Origin: Diploscapter coronatus
Lineage: Eukaryota; Nematoda; Chromadorea; Rhabditida; Rhabditidae
DNA length: 64,000 nt
Assembly (NCBI GenBank): GCA_964036155.1
Contig: OZ038422.1
Span: 83,537,201-83,601,200, forward strand
Direction of reading: 5' to 3'
Made by a program: the position numbers and the translations under genes. The notes below the pieces were generated by a model that made no database searches, had not been told where the DNA came from, and saw nothing but the letters and a program-made list of their open reading frames with translations. Each line of letters begins with the position of its first letter. The stretch's first letter is position 1. Shown piece by piece: positions 33,501 to 51,566 of the stretch.

Positions 33501-34520
33501 TTATTCCTATCATACACTCGAATGAAAATTGCAATTTCAGAAGAACTGAGTACTTCTGGGCCCCTGCATCTTCCCTCGCACCAATCAGGCCACCACCTCA
33601 CACTACTCGAGTCCCGCAGACCCGTCTCAGGTCCATCCCACTACCATCTCCACTCGGCCACTGCGCCGGCTCACTCCGCCTCTTCCATCGATCATTCCGC
33701 TCCATCGAACAGCAGCCAGCACTTGCCAAATTCACAGCTGCAGGATTTGACAAACGCGAGTTTCGTCCTGCCACCGACACATTCCCATGGAAATTGTGAG
33801 TAGGAGTTTTGTAAGAAGGAATTTTCGAAAATATAGGATTTGCCTTTCAACTTGGCGATTCCGCATACACTGGAATGCAATCACTAATCAGTTTCTTGTT
33901 TCTGATATTGTGACATGCTGTCAGAATACCAATGAATTCTTAAAGTTTCAAGGGAAAACTCAACGATTTGTACGGAAGCAGAAATTTGCAAATTTCGATT
34001 TTAGTGTCTGCCTCTCAACTGACTGCCGACTTGATAACTCCGGGCAAATATCCATATTCCGGAGTCTATATGAGTCCTCTCAAGGTTCAACCGAAGAAAG
34101 TTTTCTAGCTAAACAATCAAATTCAGATGCTATCAGAAGAGACCTCCTCTGTCTACATGCCCATTGCAGATAGCCATTCCAACACTTCTTCGCAAAATGC
34201 TAATCATGAAATTGAGGTAAAAATCGCCTAATAAAAATTAGATAATTAGTTTTGTCAGTCGAATAAAACGAATATCATAATTTCCGACAAATCACTTGAT
34301 TATAAACACTTGACAAATAATAAAAGATAAAAATGATCAAATCTTTCCTTCCGATTTTCAACCAACTATTTGTCGACGGAAAATCTAAAGAGTTAAATAT
34401 TTTTAGAAGAACATGTTCCTGCCACTGGATGCTCTCGACACCGAGCCCTACACATTCGGAACTCCGTCAGACCCAGCCAATCTGAACGACTTGTTCTCTC
34501 CAAACGATTGGGGTCATTAG
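30548..34520 (+). CDS. E2F-family transcription factor
   Basis: A DP-partnered, cell-cycle transcription factor. Thirteen exons in phase encode 543 residues: 30548-30618, 31215-31326, 31515-31589, 31759-31918, 32052-32179, 32223-32347, 32550-32699, 32820-32916, 33086-33260, 33541-33795, 34005-34084, 34127-34216, 34407-34520. The winged-helix DNA-binding domain is about 158-223, with the hallmark [14 protein letters not shown] (197-210). Coiled-coil/marked-box sequence follows ([40 protein letters not shown]). The C-terminus ends [11 protein letters not shown] after acidic DTEPYTF, like the retinoblastoma pocket-binding segment of E2F4/5. RRRLNL at 63-68 fits a cyclin-docking RxL motif. The His/Ser/Pro-rich stretch from exon 10 is disordered. 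Orthology to C. elegans efl-1 is likely but not proven. Introns 1 and 9 carry MITEs. Confidence 0.93.
30811..30923. repeat. hAT-like MITE in E2F intron 1
   Basis: CAGGGGTGTACAAA and TTTGTACATCCCTG are inverted ends. The 113-bp element ends only 11 bp before the next palindrome. No matching 8-bp flanks were found. Confidence 0.6.
30934..31190. repeat. MITE with about 75-bp terminal inverted repeats in E2F intron 1
   Basis: The left arm begins AGGTATGCTAACGAAAGTTC and the right arm ends GAACTCTTGTTAGCATACCT. Complementarity continues through the GACCACATGG, ACGTATATTGAG, CGAGAGCGCTGA and CCAAATATGA blocks. It ends 24 bases before E2F exon 2. Confidence 0.75.
33301..33414. repeat. MULE-like MITE with exact 9-bp target duplication in E2F intron 9
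   Basis: AAGAAAAAT flanks the element at 33301-33309 and 33406-33414. Inverted ends are GGCCTCCTGTATTTATAGAC and GTCTGTAAATATACAGAGAACC. It is the same family as 28461-28550. Confidence 0.78.
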
Positions 34521-35625
34521 AATGGAAATATGTAAGCGATTTATCACTTTGCTGCCTAATAAGTTCTCACCGAATTGAAATTTATTTGGCCTTTACTGCT
34601 TTTCTATCATCTTTGATCATAAATAGTATATTAAGAAAGCGTATACAATTTGTGAATTCTAAGAATTTGTTGATAACAAAAGTAATTGAAAAAAAACTGA
34701 ATTTCAGAATTCTTCATAATAACAAGTGGACTTATCTGGATGAACAGAATCACATGATGAACCGGTTACTTTTACCTAGAACTGCGAGTGAGTTTCTTTC
34801 TTGTTTATCTTTCTTTAACTAGCTACTTATCTTTTGATTATGCTCTGATGATTTCTTTATATATTTGTTAAAGTGCAGCAATATTTAATTATTTTATCAA
34901 GGTTTCATATCGTTTTTAATTGTTAAAATTTAAAAATTATGTATGGAATATGACAAGGTGAATCATACCTTTTATTACAATTCCTTATTCTAATTGGAAT
35001 ATTCTAGAAGTTATTCGGTTAAATCGTTCATTTTCTATGACAATCCTATATAATTTGTAGTCTAATTGTTAGCGATTCGCCTTATTCCTTGTGAGCTCTT
35101 TGATACAATGACAAAACTCAGCCGAATATCATTAAATCAAAGGACTCGCACAGCAATAGCTCTTTGACTTGCTGGAAAATTCATTCAGTTTTGCAGGTTA
35201 CAATTATGAAAATACAGAATAAAACGAGAGGAACTAATGGGAATATCATTGCGAGAAATTGTTCCTCCTTTCAGAAATGGAGGTCAGATTATCCTTCTGC
35301 AAAACGATATCTCGAGTTTTCCTACAAGTCAATTAGCTTCGTCTTTTTTCATCCCGTAATTTCAATCGACTATCGACCCATCGACATTCTTTTCCGTTTC
35401 CTCAAGTTTCATCTTTCAACCATCATTTGGCCTTACCCTTTCATATTCATCATTCGAATGCTTTGCCTTATTTTCATAAACTGCGCGCTTTGTTCACTGT
35501 TTATCACTTTTTCCTATTAAATAAATGTCGAGAAACATTGCCCTCAATGAGGAAGATTCAACTTGTGGATTTGAATTGATGAAAAGATCGTTTTGTGAGG
35601 TACGGGGAATTTCTAAGATCCCGCA
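34521..35625. other. Downstream region of the E2F gene
   Basis: AT-rich. It probably contains the E2F 3' UTR. A pair of splice-like sites (GTAAGCG near 34530 and TTTCAG at 34709) may define a UTR intron. Nothing else was recognised before the possible - strand exons at 35.6 kb. Confidence 0.4.
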
Positions 35626-36110
35626 TTATCCGGATTGACACGATGTTTGGCTGGTCGCATTACTTCCTGAAACTTTCGCCAGAGATTTGATCGACTGGCG
35701 GCTGCGCACTCGACAGCTAATCCGAGGGTTGGAGGGCTGTCTGAAAAATAACTCGTTTTAGATATTTTATGCAGAGATTTTAATAGCGCGAAAGCAATTT
35801 TGCTATAAAAAAGATTTCCTTTATCACACTATCAACAGTCCCGATTTTAGTGATAATAGTATAGTATGAATGAAGATACAGTTCTTTTGAGCATAAAGAT
35901 TAAACAAAAACATTCGACTCGCATCATTCACTAGGGTTAATTTCACTCTTTACGATTTCGATTCGGATTATATATATAGTTATTTCAAGGTTGCAGATAC
36001 CTTTGATATTCAATTTTGCTCACTTTGGGAGGCTCTGGTTTGGCCTTCTTCGAGTTCTCCGAGCTCCCGAACGGCGAGGTCAACACTGTCTCCTTCGAAA
36101 TGCGAATGCT
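35626..36110 (-). CDS. Possible 3'-terminal exons of an unidentified gene
   Basis: Two GC-rich islands in AT-rich DNA fit as exons on the - strand. 36110-36024 follows a TTTTGCAG acceptor and ends at a GTGAGC donor; it reads SIRISKETVLTSPFG.. and KKAKPEPPK. 35736-35626 follows CAGACAG and reads PSNPRISCRVRS.. to TSCQSG and a stop. The tail would be 66 residues, basic and Ser-rich, with no recognised family. High GC at third positions favours this frame. No upstream exon was found, a different acceptor choice gives another frame, and the first island is also open on the + strand. Treat it as a weak call. Confidence 0.35.
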
Positions 36111-38853
36111 CTGCAAAATTTCTGGTTCATTCCTACCTTTTATTCATAATGAAGTGAATCTTCTTATAATATTTTTTATCCAAAATCTCCTTTTTAGTAT
36201 TTTTGTAAAGTGTGTCTGTCTATCTGTGTGTCCAGGCTTATTTCTAATCACCTGTCTATCGTACCCCTATGTATGATACACCGCTTGATAGGTCTCAGTT
36301 GCATCCTGTGCAACGTAACTTTTCCGACGACTTTTAACCTAATTTCTGGATACTTGGAGTCAAAAAACTAACATGCTAATTTTGACATCGAAGCTTGCAA
36401 AACGTTTGAGAGGTCATTACCGACTGTATTCGCTAATACGCTGATAAACTCTCGCCTCTTTCTGCTATCTTATCTGCTGAATGTATGTGAAAAGTGATGG
36501 ATATGAGAGTTCATTACTGCTTCCGCAACAATGAAATACAGTCCGAAGTTTCGGAATCGGAATTTGATTTCACAATGGGATCGAGACTGGATATAGAAAG
36601 AAATGGAAACTTCCACTTGCAAATGCTGACTGATACTAAATTCGCATATTAGAAGAGTTTTGAAAATGCATGAAAGGTAGAGGATTGGTGATGAATCGGT
36701 CATTAATACTAAGGTTGGAGTGGAATAAGAAGGATTGTTTTCTAACAATTTTCAATAAAAGTACGACTTCTCTGTTCTGCATCTGTCATTCTTCTTCTAT
36801 ACCTGTCGCTGTCACTGTTACTGCTGTTTTCTGTCACTGTATCTGTACTGCTTTGTGATCTATTTCTGCTCTATTCTGCATTAGCCGGCTGCCGAAAGCA
36901 GTCAGCCTGCACTATCTTTTTTTTTTTTTAATCTACTCTATTCATATTTTTGTAAAGTGTGTTTGTTTGTCTATTTGTGCACGGTTATATCTAGAGATGT
37001 GATCATCCAATTGAGACGGGGTTTGCACCAAAAGATGTACAATTTTTCCGCGGTGTGCAACGTATAGGTTTTGTTTGGGTTTGATCAGATAATTGGATAA
37101 TTATCCTTATTAGAAGTGATTTCACTTTTAATGAGTCGATTTTTTGCATTTTTATGGATGAAAAGGAACTTGAAATTTTTTGCTAAATTTTTGAGGAAGT
37201 TTAGAAAGTGATACAAATTAGCGAGATGCTCAGGAGGGAAGAGCTATGAAATTAAAAATTTTGATAGTGTGAGAGTATGAGCATAAAAATGAGAAATGCA
37301 ACAAATAAGATGTATGCTAATTTTAAAGAAAAATTGTTTTAGTACCGGAGTTGTTGTGATGTTTGTGTTTTTAGTTTGGTAGTTTTGTTTGGCACTTTTG
37401 CGAAACAAAAGTCCTAGACGAGGGAGGCCGTGAAGCGGCCAACCGAAGTCTAGTAGTAGAGGTAATTTTTCAAAAATGCTACGAGTTTTAGTGATTTTTA
37501 ACGCATTTCGTATTCTGTAAGGTAAAAAATTTCATGGAAGAACATTTATTGACGTCTTGAAAACGAAAATAATAATCAATCAGTCCAAAAAAATCAAATA
37601 AAATGAGTCAGTCAATAAAATTTTTTTTTTAAATACGGGGAAATCAATCCGGTCTGCATTAATTCATAATTCATTCCGGTCAACCAAAACTAACCAATGA
37701 TCATTGATAAGCAATAGATGTGATAAGTGGATGGATGGATGAATCAGCGTTAGATTAGTGATTAGAGTCAATCAAGTCATACGATTTGTTAGATTGTTTG
37801 AACAATCAGACAATAAACATAACAATGAGAACAATCATCAGCAACAACAAACAACAACAACATCGAATGACCCCGGAATAACAACGAACGATGAGAAGAG
37901 AAATTATGAGAGCGGATTTGATAAGAACATGAAATAAAATAATAAAAAAAATCATAATAATAATAATAAGAGAAGGGGGAAATTGTTGAACGAAATAATG
38001 GGATATCAGGATATGCAATAGGGGATTTAGAAGATTTACAGGATTTTTGAAATTCCCCTTTACAAAGCCTGCTGACACAAATAGCAAGAGTTGATGAACT
38101 CAAACAGCTCAAACTCAATTGCAACGATTTTGATCAAAAAATCAAATAAAACACCATTTTTGGGTTTTCAAATAATGGCTGATTTCAAGAGAAAAATCTT
38201 CAAAATCATGACTTTTCTCTCGAGCCAGCCAAACTATTATCGTTGATTCGTGAAGAATTCGAGATCGAAATAAATAAAACCCTAAAAAATGATAAAATCT
38301 CGAATAATTTACAAGTTAACGATAAAAATAAACAACGAGAAAAAGAACATGGAAAGAATAAAGGAAAGAAATAGAGAAATTGCTTAAAAGAAAGTCGTTT
38401 TACAGAGACATTTATTCTACTAAATGACAGGGGAGAGTGGAGAGAATTAACAACCCGCAACTGCCTCTGTCAAATACAAACAACACTTTTCTTACTGGGG
38501 TGGGGAGAAATTTTGGAAGTGGGACGAAATTTGGAGGGGAAATGAGGGTAGGGGGAATCTACTTTCCTAGAAAAATAGATTATACCCAAAAGAGATAGGC
38601 CAACATCTCTATAGAACTCAACAGGAAGATTGGTTGATTTGGAAAATTCCAAACGTATGAGAAATTTTCCTATTAGCCCGCCTAACTGTTGCCCTATAAA
38701 GTGGTGACCTCGAATTTCGAAAATTGGTGGATGATTTTTGGGTTTGATTTGGGAGGAGAAAGAAAGGGCAAAGAGCCTTACTGATTGGTGTGGTAGCGTG
38801 CTGCTCTCGTCGAGTGAGAGTAGTTCAGCTGCCCTGTCTGTCTATCTGACTGC
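36111..38853. other. Intergenic and long 3' flank of the LAF-1 gene
   Basis: 2.7 kb with no confident exon. It contains two related degenerate segments starting ATTTTTGTAAAGTGTGT (36193 and 36949), each followed within 110-130 bp by TGTGCAACGTA. It also holds a compact double hairpin at 37395-37455. The AT-rich part near the helicase stop is probably its 3' UTR. Confidence 0.45.
37395..37455. other. Two adjacent perfect hairpins, GC-rich island
   Basis: The first hairpin is ACTTTTGCGAAACAAAAGT, a 7-bp stem with a 5-base loop. Directly after it, CTAGAC and GTCTAG enclose an inner hairpin GGCCGTGAAGCGGCC. The structured, GC-rich 60-bp stretch lies in AT-rich intergenic DNA. It could be a small structured RNA or a terminal piece of a mobile element. 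I cannot decide. Confidence 0.35.
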
Positions 38854-45307
<6,454 letters not shown>

Positions 45308-46745
45308 TTTGTCGGAGGATTGTGGGAATCAGGGAAAGTGGGTTGTTGCGCGTTTGTACAGCTGATGAATTCTCGAAGAGGGGACACGAAGGGCTACCCG
45401 TTGTGAACTGCACGATTCGACAGTGAAGAAGAGGTGAATGACGAATGCACGACTGCTTCACAATGCACGACCAACCAAGAAAGACACTTTCCTAATAATG
45501 ATCTGATTAGTCAAACTCACTAATGATCACTTTTCCTCCAAAAATGTAAGTTAATTTGATTTTTTTTTTTGCAAAATTATCAAATTTCAAATAATTTTTT
45601 AGATTTGAAATCCAAAAAAGATCGATAATATCGGGCCGGCCCAAAACGAACTAAAGCCTTCTAGAAAAAGGAATTTCTTGGCGCAAAGGCGGAAAACTCG
45701 TGAAATGACGCATGAAAACATGGAAATGTCGACTTTCTGTCGAGCCCTCAAGTTATCGATTTGAAAATGAAAATACCACCCCCACTCTACGGAATTTTCC
45801 CTAGTTTGAAGGACTTACAACTGAGGCGTTGGCACGAAGTATTGAACTTTGAATTAGGAAAATTAATAGATAAATAGGAAGCCTGAAATAAATAGCCTTC
45901 CTAGAACCGAAAATAGGCAGACTGGATGAAAGCCGAACTATACAAAAGACACCACCGTGAGATCTTCTGTATAACCAGTCCAATTGGATAGGAAATAACT
46001 AGAATAATTAGGCAATTAAATAGTTAATTAGGTTAATTGTGGGTGGGAAATTGGGTGAATAAGTAGGGGATGGATAGGGGATGGAGGGGGAAGGAGGTGA
46101 TCGATTTACTTCCAAGTTTTGAGAGCCTCCGGTCACAGAAACTCTGAAATTCACTAGTTTCTTACTTTCGCTCAAAATAGGATTTAAAAAAAAAAAAACA
46201 ATCGACAAAAATAAACGGAAAATCAGCTAAACCTTCGAGTTTATCAAGTGTTTTTGCAAAAATCGATAATGGCTGAATTTTGGGTGGATCGAAAAATCGA
46301 AAATTCCGCTGGATTTGGAGAACTCAAATAATTTTTTTGGTTTTTTTTTTCGAAATTTGGGAATTTTAAAAAATCAATATCGATTTAGAGGAGGAGAATT
46401 GAAAAAATTGACTGCAAAAAATAAACTGGCGAGGCCGAGAAGAACGAGGGTCTCGATAATATAAATGAGCGGAGCGCGTAAACCGAAAGCACCGCTTTGC
46501 TCGAGGCAATGTCTGTTTTTGCCCTTTACTCTTTTCACGATTTTTTTTTTCGATTTTCTCTAACTATCGCTAATTGCCAGAACTATCGCTGATTATCGAT
46601 TTCTTAAGAAGTTTATACCAGACAGGATAGGAAATCTCACCCCATTCGAAGGCAGACTAGCCTTGATAAATAACGAGAACTTTGGATCTTTCAAAAATTC
46701 GTTTTTTTCTATTTCCTGTAATGATTTGCAATTCTCTGGTTTCAG
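45308..46745. promoter_or_regulatory. Divergent promoter region of LAF-1 and mitoguardin genes
   Basis: 1.4 kb, AT-rich with several T/A homopolymers. It must hold both promoters. A splice-type CTGGTTTCAG ends immediately before the mitoguardin ATG. No further exon was recognised. Confidence 0.5.
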
Positions 46746-49700
46746 ATGTCATCCGGTGGATTTTCGAGTCGATTGAGCAACAGGACAGCGACTCTAACTG
46801 CGGCTGGGGTCGGAGTTGGAGTACTTCTGCTTGGACTCTTTTTGAGGAGGTTAACTTGAATGTTTAATTTTTGATGGAAGTGAGCATTTTGCAGATGGTT
46901 CCGTCGAAAAACACCGAAGAGAATCGAGTCTTCTGATGCGTTGAGTGACGACACCTCTGCAAGAAACAGACTCTACACTCCGGATATGCCAGGTCGGAAA
47001 ATTGATGTTGATAAATTTCTCAAATTGAAGAGTTTAACATGTTGTATTTTCCACTGTTTTTTTCCAATTTCAAACCATCATTTTACCCTTTTTCTTCTTT
47101 AAAATGCAAGAAATTTGCAAAATGCTATTTTCAACAGACTTGTAAATTTTAAAACCCGCGGGTATTCACATAAACAAGGTAGTATGCCTTTTCGAGAGAC
47201 AAAGAAAGCATGCTCTTTTCCTCTCTCGATAACACGCTATCTCCTTCATGCCGACACCCGCGGGTTTGGAAATTTACAAGTCTGACTCTCGAATGAACCA
47301 ATTTCAGTGGGCCGAACCCCATTGTCGCGTTTCCGCGGCACGCCCTCTATGTCAGAACGAGGCAGTGTGCGGAATCGTCGCACACGCACACAGAACAGCG
47401 TCTCGTTGCCACCCATCGAGGCTGATATTGTTTGCGGTAAATTATTAGTCCTTGTAGACATGAGTAGTCCCACTTGCTCTTGATCCTTTTATACAGCAAT
47501 AAATTCATTTATTTGGTTTCGGCCAGACTTCTCAAAATGCAACCCGCAAAATCTGCAAATCAACCAGCAGAAAATATGGTGTGACATATCGAGAGAGGAA
47601 AAGAGCATGTCTTCTTTTTCTCACTCGAAAAGATATACTATTTTTCTGCGGGTCGCGTTTCGAGAAGTCTGATTTCGATCAATTATCTCGTGTTATAAGT
47701 GTTATTTTCTTCACGAGCGAATATGTTTAAGGCTTAAATTTCTTTTTCATGTTCGTGAAACTTGAGTTTGATATTGTTTCTTCGAAAAATCACCCATTTC
47801 CTTTTTCAGGGGTGGAATCTTGCCAAGAAGCCCTCCGAACAGTGGAGAAAGCACTCGCCTCAGTCGAATTGGTGAAGAATCGCAGCGAAAAAGATCGACT
47901 GCGAGCGGAGACGCTGCAATCTGCCTTGGACAGACTCGTACAGGTCGAAAAGGACTTGGCTGCCATGGTTGACACTGACGGTATTGGAATGGCCAATGAG
48001 GATGCAATTCGGGAGGAATTCGGTTGGTTTTCCTTTCTCTCAAATCAGATCTAGAGAGGACGATCGTCAGAAGGGTCTTGCGACCTACTCCTGTGGTTTA
48101 CTTTTGTCTGACGAAAGCGCTCTCTGGGTCGGCAAAAACGCATGTTTTCTTTGGAAATCCATGAAAGTTTGTTGGTTTAGAAAAAGAATTTTGTGATTTA
48201 TCAAAGATAGATTGATGCGTTGAATTAGACATGTCTTTTTAACAACAATGTATTGAGCTCGCAACTGTCAAATGATATGGATAGACAGCGAGACTATTAA
48301 AATCTCAAGTTTATAAATAATTTCCAAAAGATTCAAAATATATATTCAAATAATATTGATTGTGAAATATGCATTTCATCGCAGTTGATGTTTTAGTAGC
48401 TTTAAAGGTCTCGAGATGGTTGGTAAAATTTGGAGTATTTCTGAATTTTCAGGCACCCAATATGGCGGTGGCTCTTCGAGCTGGCAAAGCTATCAGTCGC
48501 CCCGCGGAGCAGGCACTCTGTCCGTCCTGTCCGATGACTCCTTCATGTCCGCATTCGAGGAGTTTGTAAGCGAAATTCAAATCTCTAAAACGATTGTCGA
48601 TGGATGTTTGAGGCAATTCCCCTGGACGACGTGGACATTCAAACAGTGGACATCACTTTCGATCAGATGACGTTCCTCAAACAGGGACTCGAGTTGGCTG
48701 CTAAAGGGGAGGTAAAAGTTGATAAGTTGCGTTTCCAGGGTTGCCGATTTGAGACTCGACATAATATAAGAGAGAGAGAGAGAGGCAGAAAACGACGAAA
48801 TAATATAGGGTGCAAAATAAGCACGAGGGAAAAGAGAGAAAGACCCGGCCAGATGCTATTCGGGTATAAATATGCAACCCGGATGCTTTCAATTGAACTG
48901 GCAAAAAATTATAATATAGAAAATTTCGAATAGATTTCTATAGTTTATTTATCTTTCCTTTATCCGAACTATTTATTTGCTCTTCAAATTGAATGAGCTT
49001 CTAGCAAAGTCATCAAAAATGTATTCCTACTTCGTTACAATAAAAGTAAAAAATCTGGTAAAGACTGCTTATTTGATGTGTTTTAGGTAGCATATCGCAA
49101 ATCCCGCACCGAGTTCTGTCAGTGCGAAAGCGAGACGGATTTCGCTGCAAAGCTGTGGTGTCTCAGACAGTCACTTGAAGTGAGAATTTTCCGAAAATAG
49201 GAAGCGAAACGCTGAATTCAGGAAGTCCTGAAAGACGAGCACCGCCGACTTTGGCTGAGAAATGCAGGAAGGACGTTGCTCGCTGATATTCTCAAACATT
49301 CGAAACAGGTGAGGGGTTATAAAAAAAAATCGTTTGAAAACCTCAAGCCAATGAAGTCTTTTACTAACCAATAAAATATGCCATTCAACTGGCAATTACT
49401 AAATGGCGGAGTTCTATAGTTAGAGATAAACAAGAGGATGATATTTGAAAGAAATTGTGGAAAGACACACTTCGTTATATAATAATTACCTTCACTTTTC
49501 TAAGCATCTTTTGGCGACTTTAAGAAAATTGCTAAAATTCAGGACCCAGCGAGTTTCTACAAGGCCTACGACGAATTGGTCGAGTTTCTGGAGGACGAGT
49601 CGAATTTGGAGCTGATGGAGGAGGAACTGTCCCAGAGAAGGGTAAATTTTGTTCTTTTGAGAAAATCTCAAGTCCACGGTTCTTTCTGAAGGTAGTGAAA

Positions 49701-50581
49701 TTGGGCTTCTGGGACGTGGTGCTGGATTTCATTCTGCTCGATGCTTTCGAAGATCTAAAATCGCCGCCGTCTGCTATTTATTCAGGTAAATTTCAAAATG
49801 CATTCTTCATCCGAAATTTTCAAATACTACAAGTTTTTGAAGTATCGAAAGCCATATCTAATCTTCGATGGAAGAGTTCTCTTGTATCAAATAGATTGCG
49901 ATTTTTGTAGCATTTTTTAAAAAAGAATTTTAGTGACAAAGAACTATTTCCTCTCGTCTTCGATGAAATATTCGACAATCAGCACGATCATTTGGTCCAT
50001 GCTCAAAGCGAAACGGCAGAGACTTCAGGTAAAATCTTAAGCATATTTTTTTCTCTCAAATTTCTGAGCTTGTGAATTTGGAGAACTCGAATGGCTTCAT
50101 CGCTCATTTCTACAGCATCTCTGAAGCCGTAATGCCTGCAATCACTCTAGGATTCCTGGGAACTGACGGGAGAATTGGGGAGCTTTGTCAGTATTTCAGG
50201 GTTAGTTCACGATTTATTAGAATTTGTTTACTATCAAAGATTAGATTGCATAGAAATTTTCCAAGTAAAAAAATCGAGATTCTATCTTGCTCCTGATCTT
50301 TTATTTTTCATCACGTCGTTGCGTTTAGGCTATGGTTTTGAAATGACATATGGTCATCAGGTGGAAATCTTATGTGTTCTATTTCTTCTTGGAAAAATAA
50401 CGCGATTTTACAAATTCATTTTTAGGACCAAATAACGCAGTTCGTGGTGGACATATTCAACCCGAAGAAAGTGCGCTACACTTCTCTCGACGATCTGGCA
50501 GAGGACGTTTGGCTGGTGCTCCAGAACAGAACTGAGGCTGTGCAGACCAGACTGGGTAATGAATTGCTGCCTCCGGGATAA
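46746..50581 (+). CDS. miga-1: Mitoguardin (outer mitochondrial membrane protein)
   Basis: Mitoguardins sit in the outer mitochondrial membrane, promote mitochondrial fusion, and bridge to the ER and lipid droplets. Thirteen exons in phase encode 498 residues: 46746-46849, 46895-46992, 47308-47436, 47810-48022, 48453-48565, 48613-48711, 49087-49179, 49222-49308, 49543-49641, 49692-49785, 49934-50028, 50084-50200, 50426-50581. The N-terminus has a single membrane helix (about 15-33, TAAGVGVGVLLLGLFLRR). A Ser-rich segment and a coiled coil (VEKALASVELVKNRSEKDRL) follow. The C-terminal domain has the family signature NSNGFIAHFYSISEAVMPAI. The ATG directly follows TTTCAG, so the mRNA is probably trans-spliced. 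Introns hold several MITEs. Confidence 0.9.
47135..47284. repeat. CAGACTTGTAAATTT-type palindrome in mitoguardin intron 2
   Basis: CAGACTTGTAAATTTTAAAA and the complementary right end (GGAAATTTACAAGTCTG) bracket CCCGCGGGT blocks and the central GAGAGACAAAGAAAGCATG / CTCTTTTCCTCTCTC core. Confidence 0.72.
47524..47671. repeat. CAGACTTCTC-type palindrome in mitoguardin intron 3
   Basis: CAGACTTCTCAAAATGCAAC and GTCGCGTTTCGAGAAGTCTG are inverted, with CCCGCA and TGCGGG inside. The centre is GAGAGAGGAAAAGAGCATG. Confidence 0.72.
49391..49490. repeat. Decayed MULE-like MITE in mitoguardin intron 8
   Basis: GGCAATTACTAAATGGCGGA pairs with ACTTCGTTATATAATAATTACC. An internal CTATAGTTA block is shared with the 25.1 and 28.3 kb elements. 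Confidence 0.5.
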
Positions 50582-51566
50582 AAAAAAGTTTAAATTTGAA
50601 AGATAGCAGTTAGAAGGTATGCTTTTAGAAATGATTATTTACCTCGAAATTTTTGTCGAAAATACTTGCAAAGCTTCACTGTGATGTAGTTTTGTTCTTG
50701 GAAAGTCATCAAGTTATAAACATCGACACTAGTTCTTTTCAGCATAGTGTAATTTGCCATGTATTCAATTTTTTTCTAACAGATTTTTTGCAAATATTTT
50801 CCTTAAATTTAAGTTGTCGTTTCTCGTCTGCTTTCCAAAGGAAATGCGTGTAATCGAATAATCTCTTACCAAACATTTTTCCAATTAGTTTCAGTAGCCT
50901 AGCTGCATTTTCAAAAGGTTTTTCAGGCTTCAAATAAGTAACTTTTTGTAGCAAATCCTGTACGGGTGTTTTTCCTCATTTTCGCAAGCTTTGAGCTGTT
51001 TTACTGTTGAATTTTGTAATTCTCAAAATGTGCTAATAATCGAAGAAGGAAGCTTTTTATCGTACATTTCGAGATTTCTCTTAATTTATTAGGAGTTTAG
51101 CGTACGGTTAATTTATCTCTTAGCAGCTTAGGCCTAGAATCTAATCTAGTCAAAATTAAAGTTCTCACTTTTCCCGCTCAAAACGAGATTTTCGATTCTC
51201 AATGAAAGAATAGTTTTTACCCTAACAGACTTCTCAAAACTCGACCCGCAGAAAAGTAGTGTCGTATTGAGAGAGGAAAAGGGCGTGCCGTCTTTTTCTC
51301 TTGAAACGATGTGCTACTTTTTCTGCGGGTTTTTGCGAATCGAGATTTAAGAAGTCCTATACCCTAATCATGTCTTTCTACCTTTAGAATTTGTATTTGA
51401 AAATCATGATCTTTGTTAATTAGTAGTTATTTTTCGAAATTTCAGAAAGAATATTGAATAAAGAACTCGTAATTTGTTTTTAATATTTTGAGACACAAAT
51501 GGTCCAAATCTGTGATCGTATCTGAATATTATGATTTTAGAGCTTTTCTTTAATTCGAATTTTTAG
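50582..51566. other. Intergenic between mitoguardin and SURF6-like genes
   Basis: Same-strand spacing of 985 bp, larger than a typical nematode operon gap. It contains one MITE (51218-51367). A splice-type TTTTTAG directly precedes the SURF6-like ATG, suggesting a spliced leader. No exon was recognised. Confidence 0.5.
51218..51367. repeat. CAGACTTCTC-type MITE with exact 8-bp target duplication
   Basis: TACCCTAA flanks the element at 51218-51225 and 51360-51367. The left end is CAGACTTCTCAAAACTCGAC and the right end AATCGAGATTTAAGAAGTCC. The core is GAGAGAGGAAAAGGGCGTG. The 8-bp duplication places this family with hAT-like elements. Confidence 0.75.
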
